From NCBI RefSeq assembly GCF_014397785.1, contig NZ_VZQQ01000020.1, positions 1 to 64,000 of the forward strand: a stretch of DNA of 64,000 nucleotides. The letters run 5' to 3'. Each line of letters begins with the position of its first letter. The stretch's first letter is position 1. The stretch comes from Paraburkholderia podalyriae (GTDB lineage Bacteria; Pseudomonadota; Gammaproteobacteria; Burkholderiales; Burkholderiaceae). Positions 43,543 through 54,524 of this stretch are shown piece after piece. Made by a program: the position numbers and the translations under genes. The notes beneath the pieces were generated by a model. It searched no databases. It had not been told where the DNA came from and worked only from the letters and a program-made list of their open reading frames with translations.

Positions 43543-43685
43543 GCAGGCTTGTCCTCACGCGGCGCGGCGGCGGCATCGGGGCGCGGGTCGCGCGCGAACT
43601 TGCCGTTGGTCTCGAGCCACATCACGTTGATGATGCCGAAGCCGAGCGCCACACCCACGCCGAGAATCCAGGTGAAATACCACAT
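43539..43685 (-). CDS. cydX: Cytochrome bd oxidase small subunit CydX (isolated)
   Basis: A 48-residue single-helix membrane protein. MWYFTWILGVGVALGFGIIN matches the CydX/YbgT start (E. coli MWYFAWILG), with a glutamate after the helix (MWLE). CydX stabilises the haems of cytochrome bd oxidase. A strong GGAGG site 5 bases before the ATG at 43685 decides the start; an upstream in-frame ATG (43721) is ignored. No cydA or cydB is in the window: upstream lies a divergent lipoprotein gene. It is therefore an orphan, paired with the kinase by a GTGA overlap. It could act with cydAB elsewhere or with another oxidase. Confidence 0.85.
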   Translation of the reverse strand: MWYFTWILGVGVALGFGIINVMWLETNGKFARDPRPDAAAAPREDKPA

Positions 43686-43949
43686 CGCAGCCTCCCTGAT
43701 CGTGCGTCCGACTACGGCCAACCGCCAGTGCGGCCGCCTTCGTAACGATCATGAAGAAGAACGCTGCGCCATGCAAGAGGCGCGGCGCCCGAGCCCCGTC
43801 GGCGTTGGCTGGCGTGATGCCCGCGCGTTGCTATGATGCGCAACAGCTGTGTCTGCCGATCACGCGGACGCACGACGACGACCCGCACCGCGTAGTCGGA
43901 AAGCCGACCCACAATCGGCCCACAATCGAGAGCACACGGGAGAACCAGC

Positions 43950-44429
43950 ATGCCGATGCGCCTGTCTTGCCGCGGCCGAACCGCACGGATGGCCGGCTCC
44001 GCACGCTGCGCCGCGTTGGCCCTATGCGTTGCGATCAACCTGATCACGTTAGCCGGCTGCGCGTCGACGCCGGCAGAGCCGGTGCCATTCAAACTGGTGC
44101 CGGCCGAGCACATCGTCAGACCGGGCTATACGCAGCCGGGCCCCGGCCTCGTCGCGGTGGACCTGCGGCGCGAGCGTTCGCGCGACGTGATCGTGCGGTT
44201 CCGCGATGCGCTCGTCTATATCGACGGCGAGCGCGTGACCGACCTGATGAACGGCGAGCATGTGGTGTTCTATCTACCCGCCGGCGCGCATCGGATCGGC
44301 GTATCGACGCAGTTCGATCCGGTCGTCGAACTGAACTTTATCGTGACGGCCGATCCGCGCTACACGAACCGCGCCTCGGTCACGTTCAACGACGATCACC
44401 GCATCGGCCTGCAGCGGGTCGCGCAGTAG
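43950..44429 (+). CDS. Putative lipoprotein
   Basis: A 159-residue exported lipoprotein of unknown function. A basic start and hydrophobic core are followed by a lipobox (LAGC, Cys about 37). The mature part is beta-rich (VIVRFRDALVYIDGERVTDL, VVFYLPAGAHRIGVS), like small PEGA-type or DUF-type outer-membrane lipoproteins. GGGAG lies 7 bases before the ATG. It lies 179 bases before corA on the same strand. Confidence 0.78.
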   Translation: MPMRLSCRGRTARMAGSARCAALALCVAINLITLAGCASTPAEPVPFKLVPAEHIVRPGYTQPGPGLVAVDLRRERSRDVIVRFRDALVYIDGERVTDLMNGEHVVFYLPAGAHRIGVSTQFDPVVELNFIVTADPRYTNRASVTFNDDHRIGLQRVAQ

Positions 44430-44608
44430 CGTGTCGTCGATCATTAACAATTGGATACGCGCGGCTTATGCATCCCGCCTTAACATGTCGGCTGCTGCAA
44501 GCCGGCTGCAAGCGCGCTTGTCCGTTCATGCAGACCCGTCGCCCGTCTTACGCAACGCTTACGCGGCATGGCGGCCCGGTCTGCTTCCGTATGCAAGGTA
44601 ATTCGAAC

Positions 44609-45586
44609 ATGCTGATCAATTGCGCCGCCTATCAGGACGGCCGGAAGCTCGCTGACATCGATATTGACGGCATCAGCGACTACGTCGCGCGGCCCGAGTG
44701 CTTCGTGTGGGTCGCGTTGAAAGACCCGAGCCCCGACGAACTCGCGGTCATGAAAGACGAGTTCAACCTGCACGAGCTAGCGATCGAAGACGCGCAACAC
44801 GGCCATCAACGCCCGAAGATCGAGGAGTACGGCGATTCGCTGTTTACCGTGATGCACACGGTCGAGATGGACGAGCAAGGCGATTTCGTGATCGGCGAAG
44901 TCGACGTGTTCGTCGGCAACAACTATGTGCTGTCAGTGCGCCGCGGCACGCGCACCGGTTTTAAGGGCGTGCGCGCGCGCTGCGAGCGCGAGCCGCAGCT
45001 GTTGAAGGAAGGCTCGGCGTTCGTGCTGTATGCGCTGATCGACGACGTGGTCGACCGTTATTTCCCGGTCATCGAGGCGATGAGCACCGAGCTCGAGACG
45101 CTCGAGGACCGCATTTTCGAGAAGAGCGATTCGGCCGCCTCGCGCGCGATCGTGCAGGACCTGTACACGATGAAGCGCCGGCTCGTAACCCTGCAGCACC
45201 ATATCGCGCCGCTGCGCGAAGCGGTCGGCAAACTGACGGGCGGGCGCATTCCGAGCGTCTGTGCCGGCATGCAGGCGTACTTTCGCGACGTCTACGATCA
45301 CCTCGACCGGATCGTCAGAACCATCGAAGGGCGCCGCGAAATCGTCGTCACGGCGGTGCAGGTGAACCTCGGCATGATCTCGCTCGCCGAGAGCGAAATC
45401 ACCAAGCGGCTCGGCTCGTTCGCGGCGCTGTTCGCGGTGCCGACGATGATCGCCGGTATCTACGGGATGAACTTCGAGCGCATTCCCGAGCTGCATTTCA
45501 AGTTCGGCTATCCGGTCGTTCTGCTGGTGATGCTGGCGATCGACTTCTTGCTGTACCGGCGTTTTCGCAAGGCCGGCTGGCTGTAG
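44609..45586 (+). CDS. corA: CorA-family magnesium/cobalt channel
   Basis: A 325-residue CorA-type protein. A large cytoplasmic alpha/beta domain and a long helix lead to two C-terminal membrane helices. The signature YGMN (GMN at 286-288) sits in the pore mouth, followed by FERIPEL. Mg2+ or Co2+/Ni2+ uptake is expected. The ATG at 44609 (MLINCAAYQDG) fits the usual CorA start; an ATG 18 bases upstream is an alternative. It has no clear regulatory neighbour. Confidence 0.93.
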   Translation: MLINCAAYQDGRKLADIDIDGISDYVARPECFVWVALKDPSPDELAVMKDEFNLHELAIEDAQHGHQRPKIEEYGDSLFTVMHTVEMDEQGDFVIGEVDVFVGNNYVLSVRRGTRTGFKGVRARCEREPQLLKEGSAFVLYALIDDVVDRYFPVIEAMSTELETLEDRIFEKSDSAASRAIVQDLYTMKRRLVTLQHHIAPLREAVGKLTGGRIPSVCAGMQAYFRDVYDHLDRIVRTIEGRREIVVTAVQVNLGMISLAESEITKRLGSFAALFAVPTMIAGIYGMNFERIPELHFKFGYPVVLLVMLAIDFLLYRRFRKAGWL

Positions 45587-45800
45587 CCGGCGCACCTTGC
45601 GATTTCCTCGCGGTTTCGCTTGCAGCGCGCGCTATACCAGGCCAGCATAAGCGGCCGGTACGTCGCGTCGCGTGCGACGCACGGGCGACATCGACTGCAC
45701 GGACTGAGCGAGGGAACCTTGCCACACGCTGCCCGGATCGAGCGAACCCACTGCGGCGGCGCACAGAGTGCGCGGCGGTGCGCTGCAACACCGCGATTCG

Positions 45801-45830
45801 TTGACAATCCAAAAGGCTTGCGCTGAGAAT
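45801..45830 (+). promoter_or_regulatory. Sigma-70 promoter of the rbs operon
   Basis: TTGACA (45801-45806) is a perfect -35 hexamer. The -10 is GAGAAT (45825-45830), 18 bases downstream. The operator palindrome overlaps the start-site area just after. The rest of the 313-base gap from corA to rbsB holds nothing else recognisable. Confidence 0.75.
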
Positions 45831-45835
45831 AGCCT

Positions 45836-45849
45836 CGCAAACGTTTGCG
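45836..45849 (+). promoter_or_regulatory. RbsR-type operator palindrome
   Basis: CGCAAACGTTTGCG is a perfect 14-bp palindrome with the C-G centre of LacI-family sites, close to the PurR/RbsR consensus ACGCAAACGTTT. It lies just downstream of the -10, where binding would block transcription. Its regulator is encoded in the same operon (rbsR). Confidence 0.85.
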
Positions 45850-45899
45850 CATCACTAAAAATACGGCTCGTCCGCGAGCTGACAACCATGGAGATACGC

Positions 45900-46874
45900 A
45901 TGAGCCATCGAATCCGTCGCCGCATTCTTGCCGTCGCAGTTCTCGCCACCGCCTCCGCCGTCCTGCCTTTTTCCGCCGCCTACGCGCAGAACGCGCCCGC
46001 TCATAAGCCCAAGGTCGCGCTCGTGATGAAGTCGCTCGCCAACGAGTTCTTCCTGACCATGGAGACCGGCGCGAAGGATTATCAGAAGCAGAACCCCGGC
46101 AAGTTCGACCTGATCACCAACGGCATCAAGGACGAAACCGACACCGCCAACCAGATCCGCATCGTCGAGCAGATGATCGTGTCGAAGGTCGACGCGATCG
46201 TGCTCGCGCCGGCCGATTCGAAGGCGCTCGTGCCGGTCGTCAAGAAGGCGGTCGACGCGGGCATCATCGTCGTCAACATCGACAACCGGCTCGATCAGGA
46301 CGTGCTGAAGTCGAAAGACCTGAACGTGCCGTTCGTCGGCCCCGACAACCGCAAGGGCGCGCGCATCGTCGGCGACTACCTCGCAAAAAGCCTGAAGGCC
46401 GGCGACGAGGTCGGCATCCTCGAAGGCGTGTCGACCACCACCAACGCGCAGCAGCGCACCGCGGGCTTCAAGGACGCGATGCAGGCGGTCGGCGCGAAGG
46501 TCGTGTCGGTGCAGTCGGGCGAGTGGGAAATCGACAAAGGCAACGCGGTCGCCTCGGCGATGCTCAACGAGTATCCGAACCTGAAGGCGCTGCTCGCCGG
46601 CAACGACAACATGGCGATCGGCGCGGTGTCGGCCGTGCGCGCGGCCGGCAAGCAGGGCAAGGTGCTGGTGGTCGGCTATGACAACATCAACGCGATCCAT
46701 CCGATGCTGAAGGACGGACGCGTGCTCGCCACCGCCGACCAGTACGCCGCGAAGCAGGCCGTGTTCGGCATCGATACCGCGTTGAAGGCGTTGAGCGAAC
46801 ACAAGAAGCAGTCGCAGCTGTCGGGCGTCGTCGAAACGCCGGTCGATCTCGTGACGAAAGACACACTGAAGTAA
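45900..46874 (+). CDS. rbsB: Ribose-type ABC transporter periplasmic binding protein
   Basis: A 324-residue sugar-binding protein of the RbsB class. The signal peptide (MSHRIRRRILAVAVLATA, cleaved after AYA, about 28) leads into KPKVALVMKSLANEFFLTME, the ribose-family start. DAIVLAPADSKAL and NIDNRLD are ligand-contact regions. The start is decided by GGAG (45890-45893), 6 bases before the ATG at 45900, over the ATG at 45888. It is the first gene of the rbs operon, under the promoter and operator just upstream. Ribose is inferred from operon content. Confidence 0.88.
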   Translation: MSHRIRRRILAVAVLATASAVLPFSAAYAQNAPAHKPKVALVMKSLANEFFLTMETGAKDYQKQNPGKFDLITNGIKDETDTANQIRIVEQMIVSKVDAIVLAPADSKALVPVVKKAVDAGIIVVNIDNRLDQDVLKSKDLNVPFVGPDNRKGARIVGDYLAKSLKAGDEVGILEGVSTTTNAQQRTAGFKDAMQAVGAKVVSVQSGEWEIDKGNAVASAMLNEYPNLKALLAGNDNMAIGAVSAVRAAGKQGKVLVVGYDNINAIHPMLKDGRVLATADQYAAKQAVFGIDTALKALSEHKKQSQLSGVVETPVDLVTKDTLK

Positions 46875-47232
46875 GCGCGGCGCGCCTGGCGTCAAACGCG
46901 AGCCGGGCGCAGCCGCAGAGCCCGCGGGAAACCGCAAAAAGCCGCGCTGAAGCGCGCGAACAGCACGCTTCGGCGGCAATGCGGCAACCCCGACGATCCG
47001 CTTTTATTCAACGAACGCTCAAGAAACCCGCCGCGGCGCCGTTAATTCCAGAGATAAGCGTCATGACGGCGGCTCGCGCGGCGAGAGGAAGCGCGGCCGT
47101 GAGCATCTGCGCATTTCGCGCGAGGGGCCGGCATGACTCGTGGCAGCCGGGAGCGGCGAGCTGTGCGGCCAGGCGCAGCGGACCGCCGAAACGCCACGAA
47201 GGCGCCAGAAGCGCCATGCAACCAGGAGCGCG
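46875..47232 (+). other. Intercistronic region between rbsB and rbsA
   Basis: 358 bases without a convincing gene. Short frames here do not resemble proteins. Several imperfect GC hairpins can be drawn, but none has a T-run, so a processing or stabilising role for unequal rbsB/rbsA levels is possible but unproven. GGAG (47225-47228) serves rbsA. Confidence 0.5.
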
Positions 47233-48824
<1,592 letters not shown>

Positions 48825-48825
<1 letters not shown>

Positions 48826-49916
48826 TGACCGATCAATCGTGGCGCGAGGCGGCGGGTGTCAAACAGGACGGCCAGTTGGATGGCCAGCTGGACGGCAAGC
48901 AAGCCGGCGCGCCGGACGCACCCGGTGCGACGCCGCCCGCCGATCCGTCGGCGCCGCTCGCGAGCGGCAAGCCGGCCGGCACGCGGCTCGGCTTTTCGAA
49001 CTACCTGGGTCTCGCCGGCGCGCTGCTCGCGATGATCGTGCTGTTCTCGCTGCTGAGCTCGCACTTTCTGACCTACGACACGTTCAGCACGATCGCGAAC
49101 CAGATTCCGGATCTCGTCGTGATGTCGGTCGGCATGACCTTCGTGCTGATCATCGCGGGCATCGATCTGTCGGTGGGCTCGGTGCTCGCGCTCGGCGCGT
49201 CGGTGGTCAGCGTGGTGACGCTCAAGTGGGGCTGGGGGCCGGCCGCGGGTGCGCTGCTCGGTGTCGCGGTCGCGGCGCTGACCGGCACCGTGACCGGGGC
49301 GGTGACGGTGGGCTGGCGGATTCCGTCGTTCATCGTGTCGCTCGGCGTGCTCGAGGCGGCGCGCGGCATGGCGTATCAGATGACCAATTCGCGCACCGCG
49401 TATATCGGCGACGCGTTCGACTTTCTGTCGAACCCTATCGCGCTCGGCATCTCGCCGGCCTTCCTGATCGCGGTCGCGGTGATGGTGATCGCGCAGCTGA
49501 TGCTAACGCGCACGGTGTTCGGTCGTTACCTGGTCGGGATCGGCACCAACGAGGAAGCGGTGCGGCTCGCGGGCGTCAATCCGCGGCCGTACAAGGTGAT
49601 CGTATTCGCGCTGATGGGCGCGCTGTCGGGACTCGCGGCACTGTTTCAGATCTCGCGGCTCGAGGCGGCCGATCCGAATGCGGGCGTCGGCGTGGAACTG
49701 CAGGTGATCGCGGCGGTCGTGATCGGCGGCACGAGTCTGATGGGCGGGCGCGGTTCGGTGATCAGCACGTTCTTTGGCGTGCTGATCATTTCGGTGCTGG
49801 CGGCGGGCCTGGCGCAGATCGGTGCGAACGAGCCGACCAAGCGGATGATCACCGGCGCGGTGATCGTGATCGCGGTGGTGCTCGATACGTACCGCAGTCG
49901 CCGCAAACGCGCCTGA
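48825..49916 (+). CDS. rbsC: Ribose-type ABC transporter permease
   Basis: A 363-residue permease of the RbsC family with about 8-10 membrane helices. The signature AGIDLSVGSVLALGA (ligand path) and GVNPRPYKVIVFALMGALSG (contact loop) are present. A hydrophilic extension of about 50 residues with DGQLDGQLDGK and Pro/Ala repeats precedes the first helix; this is longer than usual. The ATG overlaps the rbsA stop. Confidence 0.92.
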
Positions 49917-49972
49917 GATGTGCGCCGTGGCGCAATGATGAATGACTGCATGGGACCGGAGAGCAACAGGTT

Positions 49973-51016
49973 ATGGCGACGATCAAGGATGTAGCGGCCG
50001 TGGCGGGGGTGTCGTTCACGACGGTATCGCACGTCGTGAACAACTCGCGGCCGGTGTCGGCCGATGTGCGGGCGAAAGTCGAGCACGCGATCCGTCAACT
50101 GCACTATGTGCCGTCGGCAGTCGCGCGCTCGCTGAAGGCGCGCTCGACCGCGACGATCGGACTGGTGGTGCCGAACAGCACGAACCCGTATTTCGCGGAG
50201 CTCGCGCGCGGCATCGAAGACGGCTGCGCGCGCAATGGCTACTGCGTGTTCTTCTGCAACTCCGACGATGACCCCGCGAAGCAGCGCAACTATCTGCGCG
50301 TGCTGCAGGAAAAACGCATCGACGGGTTGATCGTCGCGTCCGCCGGCGACGACGCCGTGCTCGCGCAGGCGCTCGCCGACGCGCGCGAGCCGCTCGTCGT
50401 GGTGGATCGCAACATCGAGGGCATCAACGCGGACCTCGTGCAGATCGATCACGAGAAGGGCGCGTATCTGGCCACGCGTCATCTGCTCGAACTCGGGCAT
50501 GTGCGGATCGGCTGCATCACGGGGCCGGTGCAGACCGCGGTCAGCGCGATGCGCGTGCACGGCTTCATTCGCGCGATGGCCGAACGCGGCATCGAGATTC
50601 CGGGCGATGCGATCGTCGAAAGCGATTTCTCGGGGACGGGCGGACACGGCGCGGCCGCGCAGCTATTCGACACGGTCAGGCCGTCGGCGATTTTCGCATG
50701 CAACGACATGATGGGCATCGGCGCGTTGCGCGCGGCGGCGGAGCGCAACATCAGCGTGCCGCGCGACTGTTCGATCATCGGTTTCGACGATATCGAGCTG
50801 GGCCGCTTCACATTCCCGTCGCTGTCGACGGTCGGGCAGTCGGTGCGAGCGCTCGGCGACACGGCCGCGCAGACGCTGGTCGACCGGATCGCCGAGGCGT
50901 CGTCGAACAACCCCGTGCGGACCCCGGCGCGCCGGCGCGTGGTGTCGCCGCGGCTGATCGTGCGCGAATCGACCGCGACATGGGCGGGCGAAGGGCGGCG
51001 GGATCTGGCGGCCTGA
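49973..51016 (+). CDS. rbsR: LacI-family repressor of the ribose operon
   Basis: A 347-residue regulator nearly superimposable on E. coli RbsR at the start: ATIKDVAAVAGVSFTTVSHV, then LHYVPSAVARSLK as the hinge helix. The C-terminal periplasmic-binding-like domain binds the inducer (ribose in E. coli). It should act on CGCAAACGTTTGCG upstream of rbsB. It lies between the transporter and kinase genes rather than at the operon end. GGAGAG precedes the ATG. Confidence 0.92.
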   Translation: MATIKDVAAVAGVSFTTVSHVVNNSRPVSADVRAKVEHAIRQLHYVPSAVARSLKARSTATIGLVVPNSTNPYFAELARGIEDGCARNGYCVFFCNSDDDPAKQRNYLRVLQEKRIDGLIVASAGDDAVLAQALADAREPLVVVDRNIEGINADLVQIDHEKGAYLATRHLLELGHVRIGCITGPVQTAVSAMRVHGFIRAMAERGIEIPGDAIVESDFSGTGGHGAAAQLFDTVRPSAIFACNDMMGIGALRAAAERNISVPRDCSIIGFDDIELGRFTFPSLSTVGQSVRALGDTAAQTLVDRIAEASSNNPVRTPARRRVVSPRLIVRESTATWAGEGRRDLAA

Positions 51017-51103
51017 TGCGCCGCACGACGTAGCATGACGGACGCATGATGGACGCGCGCGCGCAATAGCAACCCGATCCGCCGCGCAACGGAGGACACT
51101 CAA

Positions 51104-52033
51104 GTGGCAAGCAACGAAACGCGCGCACGCGTCACGGTGGTCGGCAGTCTGAACATGGACCTCGTGGTGCGCTCGCCACGCCTGCCGCAGCCTGGCGAGA
51201 CGCTGGCCGGCCGCACCTTCGCGCAGATCGCGGGCGGCAAGGGTGGTAACCAGGCGATCGCGGCCGCGCGGCTCGGCGCGCAGGTGTCGATGCTTGGCTG
51301 TGTCGGTGCCGATGCGAACGGCGCGCAGCTACGCGCGGGCCTCGAAGCGGAGCGCATCGACTGCGCGGCGCTCGAAACCGGCAGCGAGCCGAGCGGCGTC
51401 GCGCTGATCGTTGTCGACGATGTGAGCCAGAACACGATCGTGATCGTCGCGGGCAGTAACGGCGAGGTCACGCCCGACACGATCGCACGACACGAGCCGA
51501 CGCTCGCCGCCGCCGATGTCGTGATCTGCCAGCTCGAAACGCCGCCCGAATCGGTGCGCGCCGCGCTCGCCGCGGCGCGGCGGCTCGGCAAGACGGTGAT
51601 CCTGAACCCGGCGCCCGCCACCGGCCCGTTACCGGCCGACTGGCTGCCGCTGATCGACTACCTGATTCCAAACGAACTCGAAGCCGCCGCGCTGAGCGGG
51701 CTTGCAGTCGACTCACCCGCGGACGCCGCGCGGGCCGCCGCCGCATTGCGGGCGGCCGGCGCGCGCAATGTGCTGGTCACGCTCGGCGCGCGCGGCGTGC
51801 ACGCGGTGCTCGAAGGCGCGGCCGCGACGCTGTACGACGCGCCGCGCGTCGAGGCGGTCGACACGACCGCGGCCGGCGACACGTTCATCGGCGGCTTCGC
51901 GGCGCAGCTTGCGCAGGGCGCGAACGTCGAAGCGGCGATCCGCTTCGCGCAACGCGCCGCCGCGCTATCGGTGACGCGCGCGGGCGCGCAGCCGTCGATT
52001 CCGACGCGCTCCGAGGTCGACGCATTCAACTGA
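51104..52033 (+). CDS. rbsK: Ribokinase
   Basis: A 309-residue PfkB-family kinase. Sugar-binding GGKGGNQA and the catalytic DTTAAGDTFIGGF are intact. It makes ribose 5-phosphate from ribose and ATP. The start is GTG 51104, with GGAGGA (51091-51096) 7 bases before it. It is the last gene of the operon. No rbsD (ribose pyranase) gene is present in the cluster. Confidence 0.92.
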   Translation: MASNETRARVTVVGSLNMDLVVRSPRLPQPGETLAGRTFAQIAGGKGGNQAIAAARLGAQVSMLGCVGADANGAQLRAGLEAERIDCAALETGSEPSGVALIVVDDVSQNTIVIVAGSNGEVTPDTIARHEPTLAAADVVICQLETPPESVRAALAAARRLGKTVILNPAPATGPLPADWLPLIDYLIPNELEAAALSGLAVDSPADAARAAAALRAAGARNVLVTLGARGVHAVLEGAAATLYDAPRVEAVDTTAAGDTFIGGFAAQLAQGANVEAAIRFAQRAAALSVTRAGAQPSIPTRSEVDAFN

Positions 52034-52395
52034 TTCCGTCATCGCGTTAGCACGCTCCCACACTCCCACACTGCCTGATCGATCTACCTGCCACCGCGCG
52101 GGGCGATTCCGAACCCACGCGCCATCACGAACTCCCGCCGTTCAAGCGTCAAAAGTCGGCTTTGACGCATATCACCGGGTTGCCCCAACGCGCCGCGACC
52201 GAACCGGTCTGCAATCAATTTGCTTTCAACGGCTTACAACGTCTTTGTTCATACCTTTTAAATGCTTCAAGTCTGTGAATGCACTGCCGTAAACCGTGAT
52301 TAGAGCGCCCGCTCAAAAAGCGCCGAACCCAATTGCGCCGCCCCGGAGTCTGCTGCGCGCAGCCTCCCATTTCAGTACAGCCAACAGGAACCAGC
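52034..52395. other. Intergenic region between rbsK and the chemoreceptor gene
   Basis: 362 bases with no gene. The right part holds the sigma-28-type promoter listed separately; AGGAA (52386-52390) lies 5 bases before the receptor start. No terminator with a T-run was found after rbsK. Confidence 0.55.
52267..52293 (+). promoter_or_regulatory. Sigma-28 (FliA)-type promoter of the chemoreceptor
   Basis: TCAAGTCT (52267-52274) and GCCGTAAA (52286-52293) with an exact 11-base spacer match the FliA consensus TAAAGTTT-N11-GCCGATAA at 6 of 8 bases in each element. A flagellar-class promoter is the expected control for a methyl-accepting chemotaxis protein. Confidence 0.75.
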
Positions 52396-54180
52396 ATGTT
52401 GAATAAAGGCATCACGATCAAGGCGCGAATTGGCCTCACGATGGCGTTTCTCGCCGCGTTGCTGGTTGCAATCGGCGTTTTCGGTCTGTTCGGCATGAGC
52501 CGTTCGAACGACGCCTATATGGACACGTTCACCAACGCGATGCCGGGCGCGGTGAACATCGGCAATGCGGAAATGTACGCAGCGCGCGAACGTCTCGCGC
52601 TCGATCGCGCCGCGTTCATGGTCGGCACGCCGGAAGCGGCACCCACCATCGAGCGCGCGCACATGCTGCGCGGCACGTCGGACATGTGGTGGAAAAAATA
52701 TCTGGATCTGCCGCGCGACGCGGACGAAGACCGGCTCGCGCAGGACGTCGCCGCGAAGCGCAATGCGCTGCATCAGCGGCTCGATTCGTTTGCGGCGGCG
52801 ATCACGGCGAACGACCAGAGCAAACTGGTCGAGGACGCGAAGAATCTGCAGATCGCTTTCAATGACCTCGTCGTGGCCAACGACGCGCTGCGCAAGTTCC
52901 AGTTCGATTCGGCCAAGCAGGGCTACGACTCCGCGCAGAGCAATTTCGAGACCTTTCGAATGGTCAGCATCGCCGCGCTGGTGGTCGGGGTGCTCGCGGC
53001 GGCGCTATCGTATCTGACGCTGAGCCGCGCGATCGCGCGTCCGCTCGACGAAGCGCTCGGCCACTTCGATGCGATCGCGGCCGGCGATCTGCGTCGTCCG
53101 GTAACCCTGACGTCGCGCGACGAAATGGGGCAGCTGCTCGAAGGAATCGCCAAAATGCAGCGCAGCCTCACCGAAACGGTGCGCAGTGTGCGTGGCGGCA
53201 GCGAGTCGATCGCGACCGCGACGCGCCAGATCGCGGCGGGCAACATCGACCTGTCGTCGCGAACCGAGGAGCAGGCGTCCGCGCTGCAGGAAACCGCGTC
53301 GAGCATGGAGCAGCTGACCGGCACCGTGCGCCAGAACGCCGACAACGCGCGCCAGGCGAGCGCGCTCGCGGCCAATGCGTCGGAGATCGCCAACAAGGGC
53401 AGCGCGGTGGTCGGCCAGGTGGTCGGCACGATGGGCGACATCAACCAGAGCTCGGCGAAGATCGCCGACATCATCTCGATCATCGAAGGCATCGCCTTTC
53501 AGACCAACATCCTCGCGCTGAACGCGGCCGTCGAGGCGGCGCGCGCCGGCGAGGAGGGGCGTGGCTTCGCGGTCGTCGCGGGCGAGGTGCGCAGCCTCGC
53601 GCAGCGTTCGTCGGCGGCGGCCAAGGAGATCAAGGAGCTGATCGATACGTCGGTCGAGCGCGTGCAGTCGGGCTCGGCGCTGGTCGACGAGGCCGGCCGC
53701 ACGATGAGCGAGATCATCGGCGCGGTGCAGCGCGTCACCGACATCATGGGCGAGATAGCGGCGGCGTCGGAGGAACAGAGCGGCGGCATCGATCAGGTCG
53801 CGCGCGCGGTCACGCAGATGGACGAGGTCACGCAACAGAACGCGGCGCTCGTCGAGGAGGCGGCCGCCGCGGCGGCGTCGCTCGAGGAGCAGGCGACCCG
53901 GCTGCGCGGCGCGGTCGCGGTGTTCCAGCTCGACGACAGCGGCCGTGGCGGTCACGAAGCCGCGTCGGCGCTGGCGGCGCCGCAGCGCGTGGCGTCCACG
54001 AGCCAGACCGCCGCGCGCGCGCGCAAGCGCACGCAGGCTACGACGCAGCCGGCATCGCGGCCAAAGGCGGCGGTCCCGGCCGCAGTCGCGCCGCCGGTGG
54101 CGGCCGCGCCCGCGCCCACGCGCGCGCCGGCCAGGCCCGCGGCGACGGCCGGCGGCGGTCAGGATTGGGAGGCCTTCTGA
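52396..54180 (+). CDS. Methyl-accepting chemotaxis protein
   Basis: A 594-residue inner-membrane receptor. Membrane helix 1 (about 14-34) and helix 2 (about 198-217) flank a helical periplasmic ligand domain. HAMP (about 220-270) and the signalling coiled coil follow, with methylation-site helices rich in Gln/Glu (EEQASALQETASSMEQL) and the tip IAFQTNILALNAAVEAARAGE. A long Ala/Pro/Thr linker ends in DWEAF, a likely CheR/CheB docking pentapeptide of the NWETF type. Ligand unknown. The start follows AGGAA; the promoter is of FliA type. Confidence 0.94.
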   Translation: MLNKGITIKARIGLTMAFLAALLVAIGVFGLFGMSRSNDAYMDTFTNAMPGAVNIGNAEMYAARERLALDRAAFMVGTPEAAPTIERAHMLRGTSDMWWKKYLDLPRDADEDRLAQDVAAKRNALHQRLDSFAAAITANDQSKLVEDAKNLQIAFNDLVVANDALRKFQFDSAKQGYDSAQSNFETFRMVSIAALVVGVLAAALSYLTLSRAIARPLDEALGHFDAIAAGDLRRPVTLTSRDEMGQLLEGIAKMQRSLTETVRSVRGGSESIATATRQIAAGNIDLSSRTEEQASALQETASSMEQLTGTVRQNADNARQASALAANASEIANKGSAVVGQVVGTMGDINQSSAKIADIISIIEGIAFQTNILALNAAVEAARAGEEGRGFAVVAGEVRSLAQRSSAAAKEIKELIDTSVERVQSGSALVDEAGRTMSEIIGAVQRVTDIMGEIAAASEEQSGGIDQVARAVTQMDEVTQQNAALVEEAAAAAASLEEQATRLRGAVAVFQLDDSGRGGHEAASALAAPQRVASTSQTAARARKRTQATTQPASRPKAAVPAAVAPPVAAAPAPTRAPARPAATAGGGQDWEAF

Positions 54181-54524
54181 GCTTGCCCAGATTCAGGTGA
54201 ACATGCGCGGCAGCGCTGTCGCGCGTCGAGTGATTCGACACGCGACGGTGCGACGCAACATCCGTTCCCCATCGCTCGCTTTCGGTCCAGCACACGCACC
54301 GCCCCCAGCGACGATCGCATCGCGAAAAGCGCGCAGGCGTTCGCACGCGCGGTTTATTTTTCGACGCGCGCAAGAATTAACGTTTGCGCGCCGCCGCCTT
54401 TCACCGGTGCGCGCCGCGATCCGGTACATTGACGGGCACGGCCCCGATCCGCGTGCGCGACGTGTGGCTGCCCGCACCTCGAACAGGTGGCTCCCACTTA
54501 TTGCTACGTTCTGTGAACCCTGCC
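54181..54524. other. Intergenic region before the FAH-family gene
   Basis: 344 bases in which I see no gene, hairpin with T-run, or clear promoter. Some short open frames exist but are arginine-rich and lack ribosome binding sites. Confidence 0.45.
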
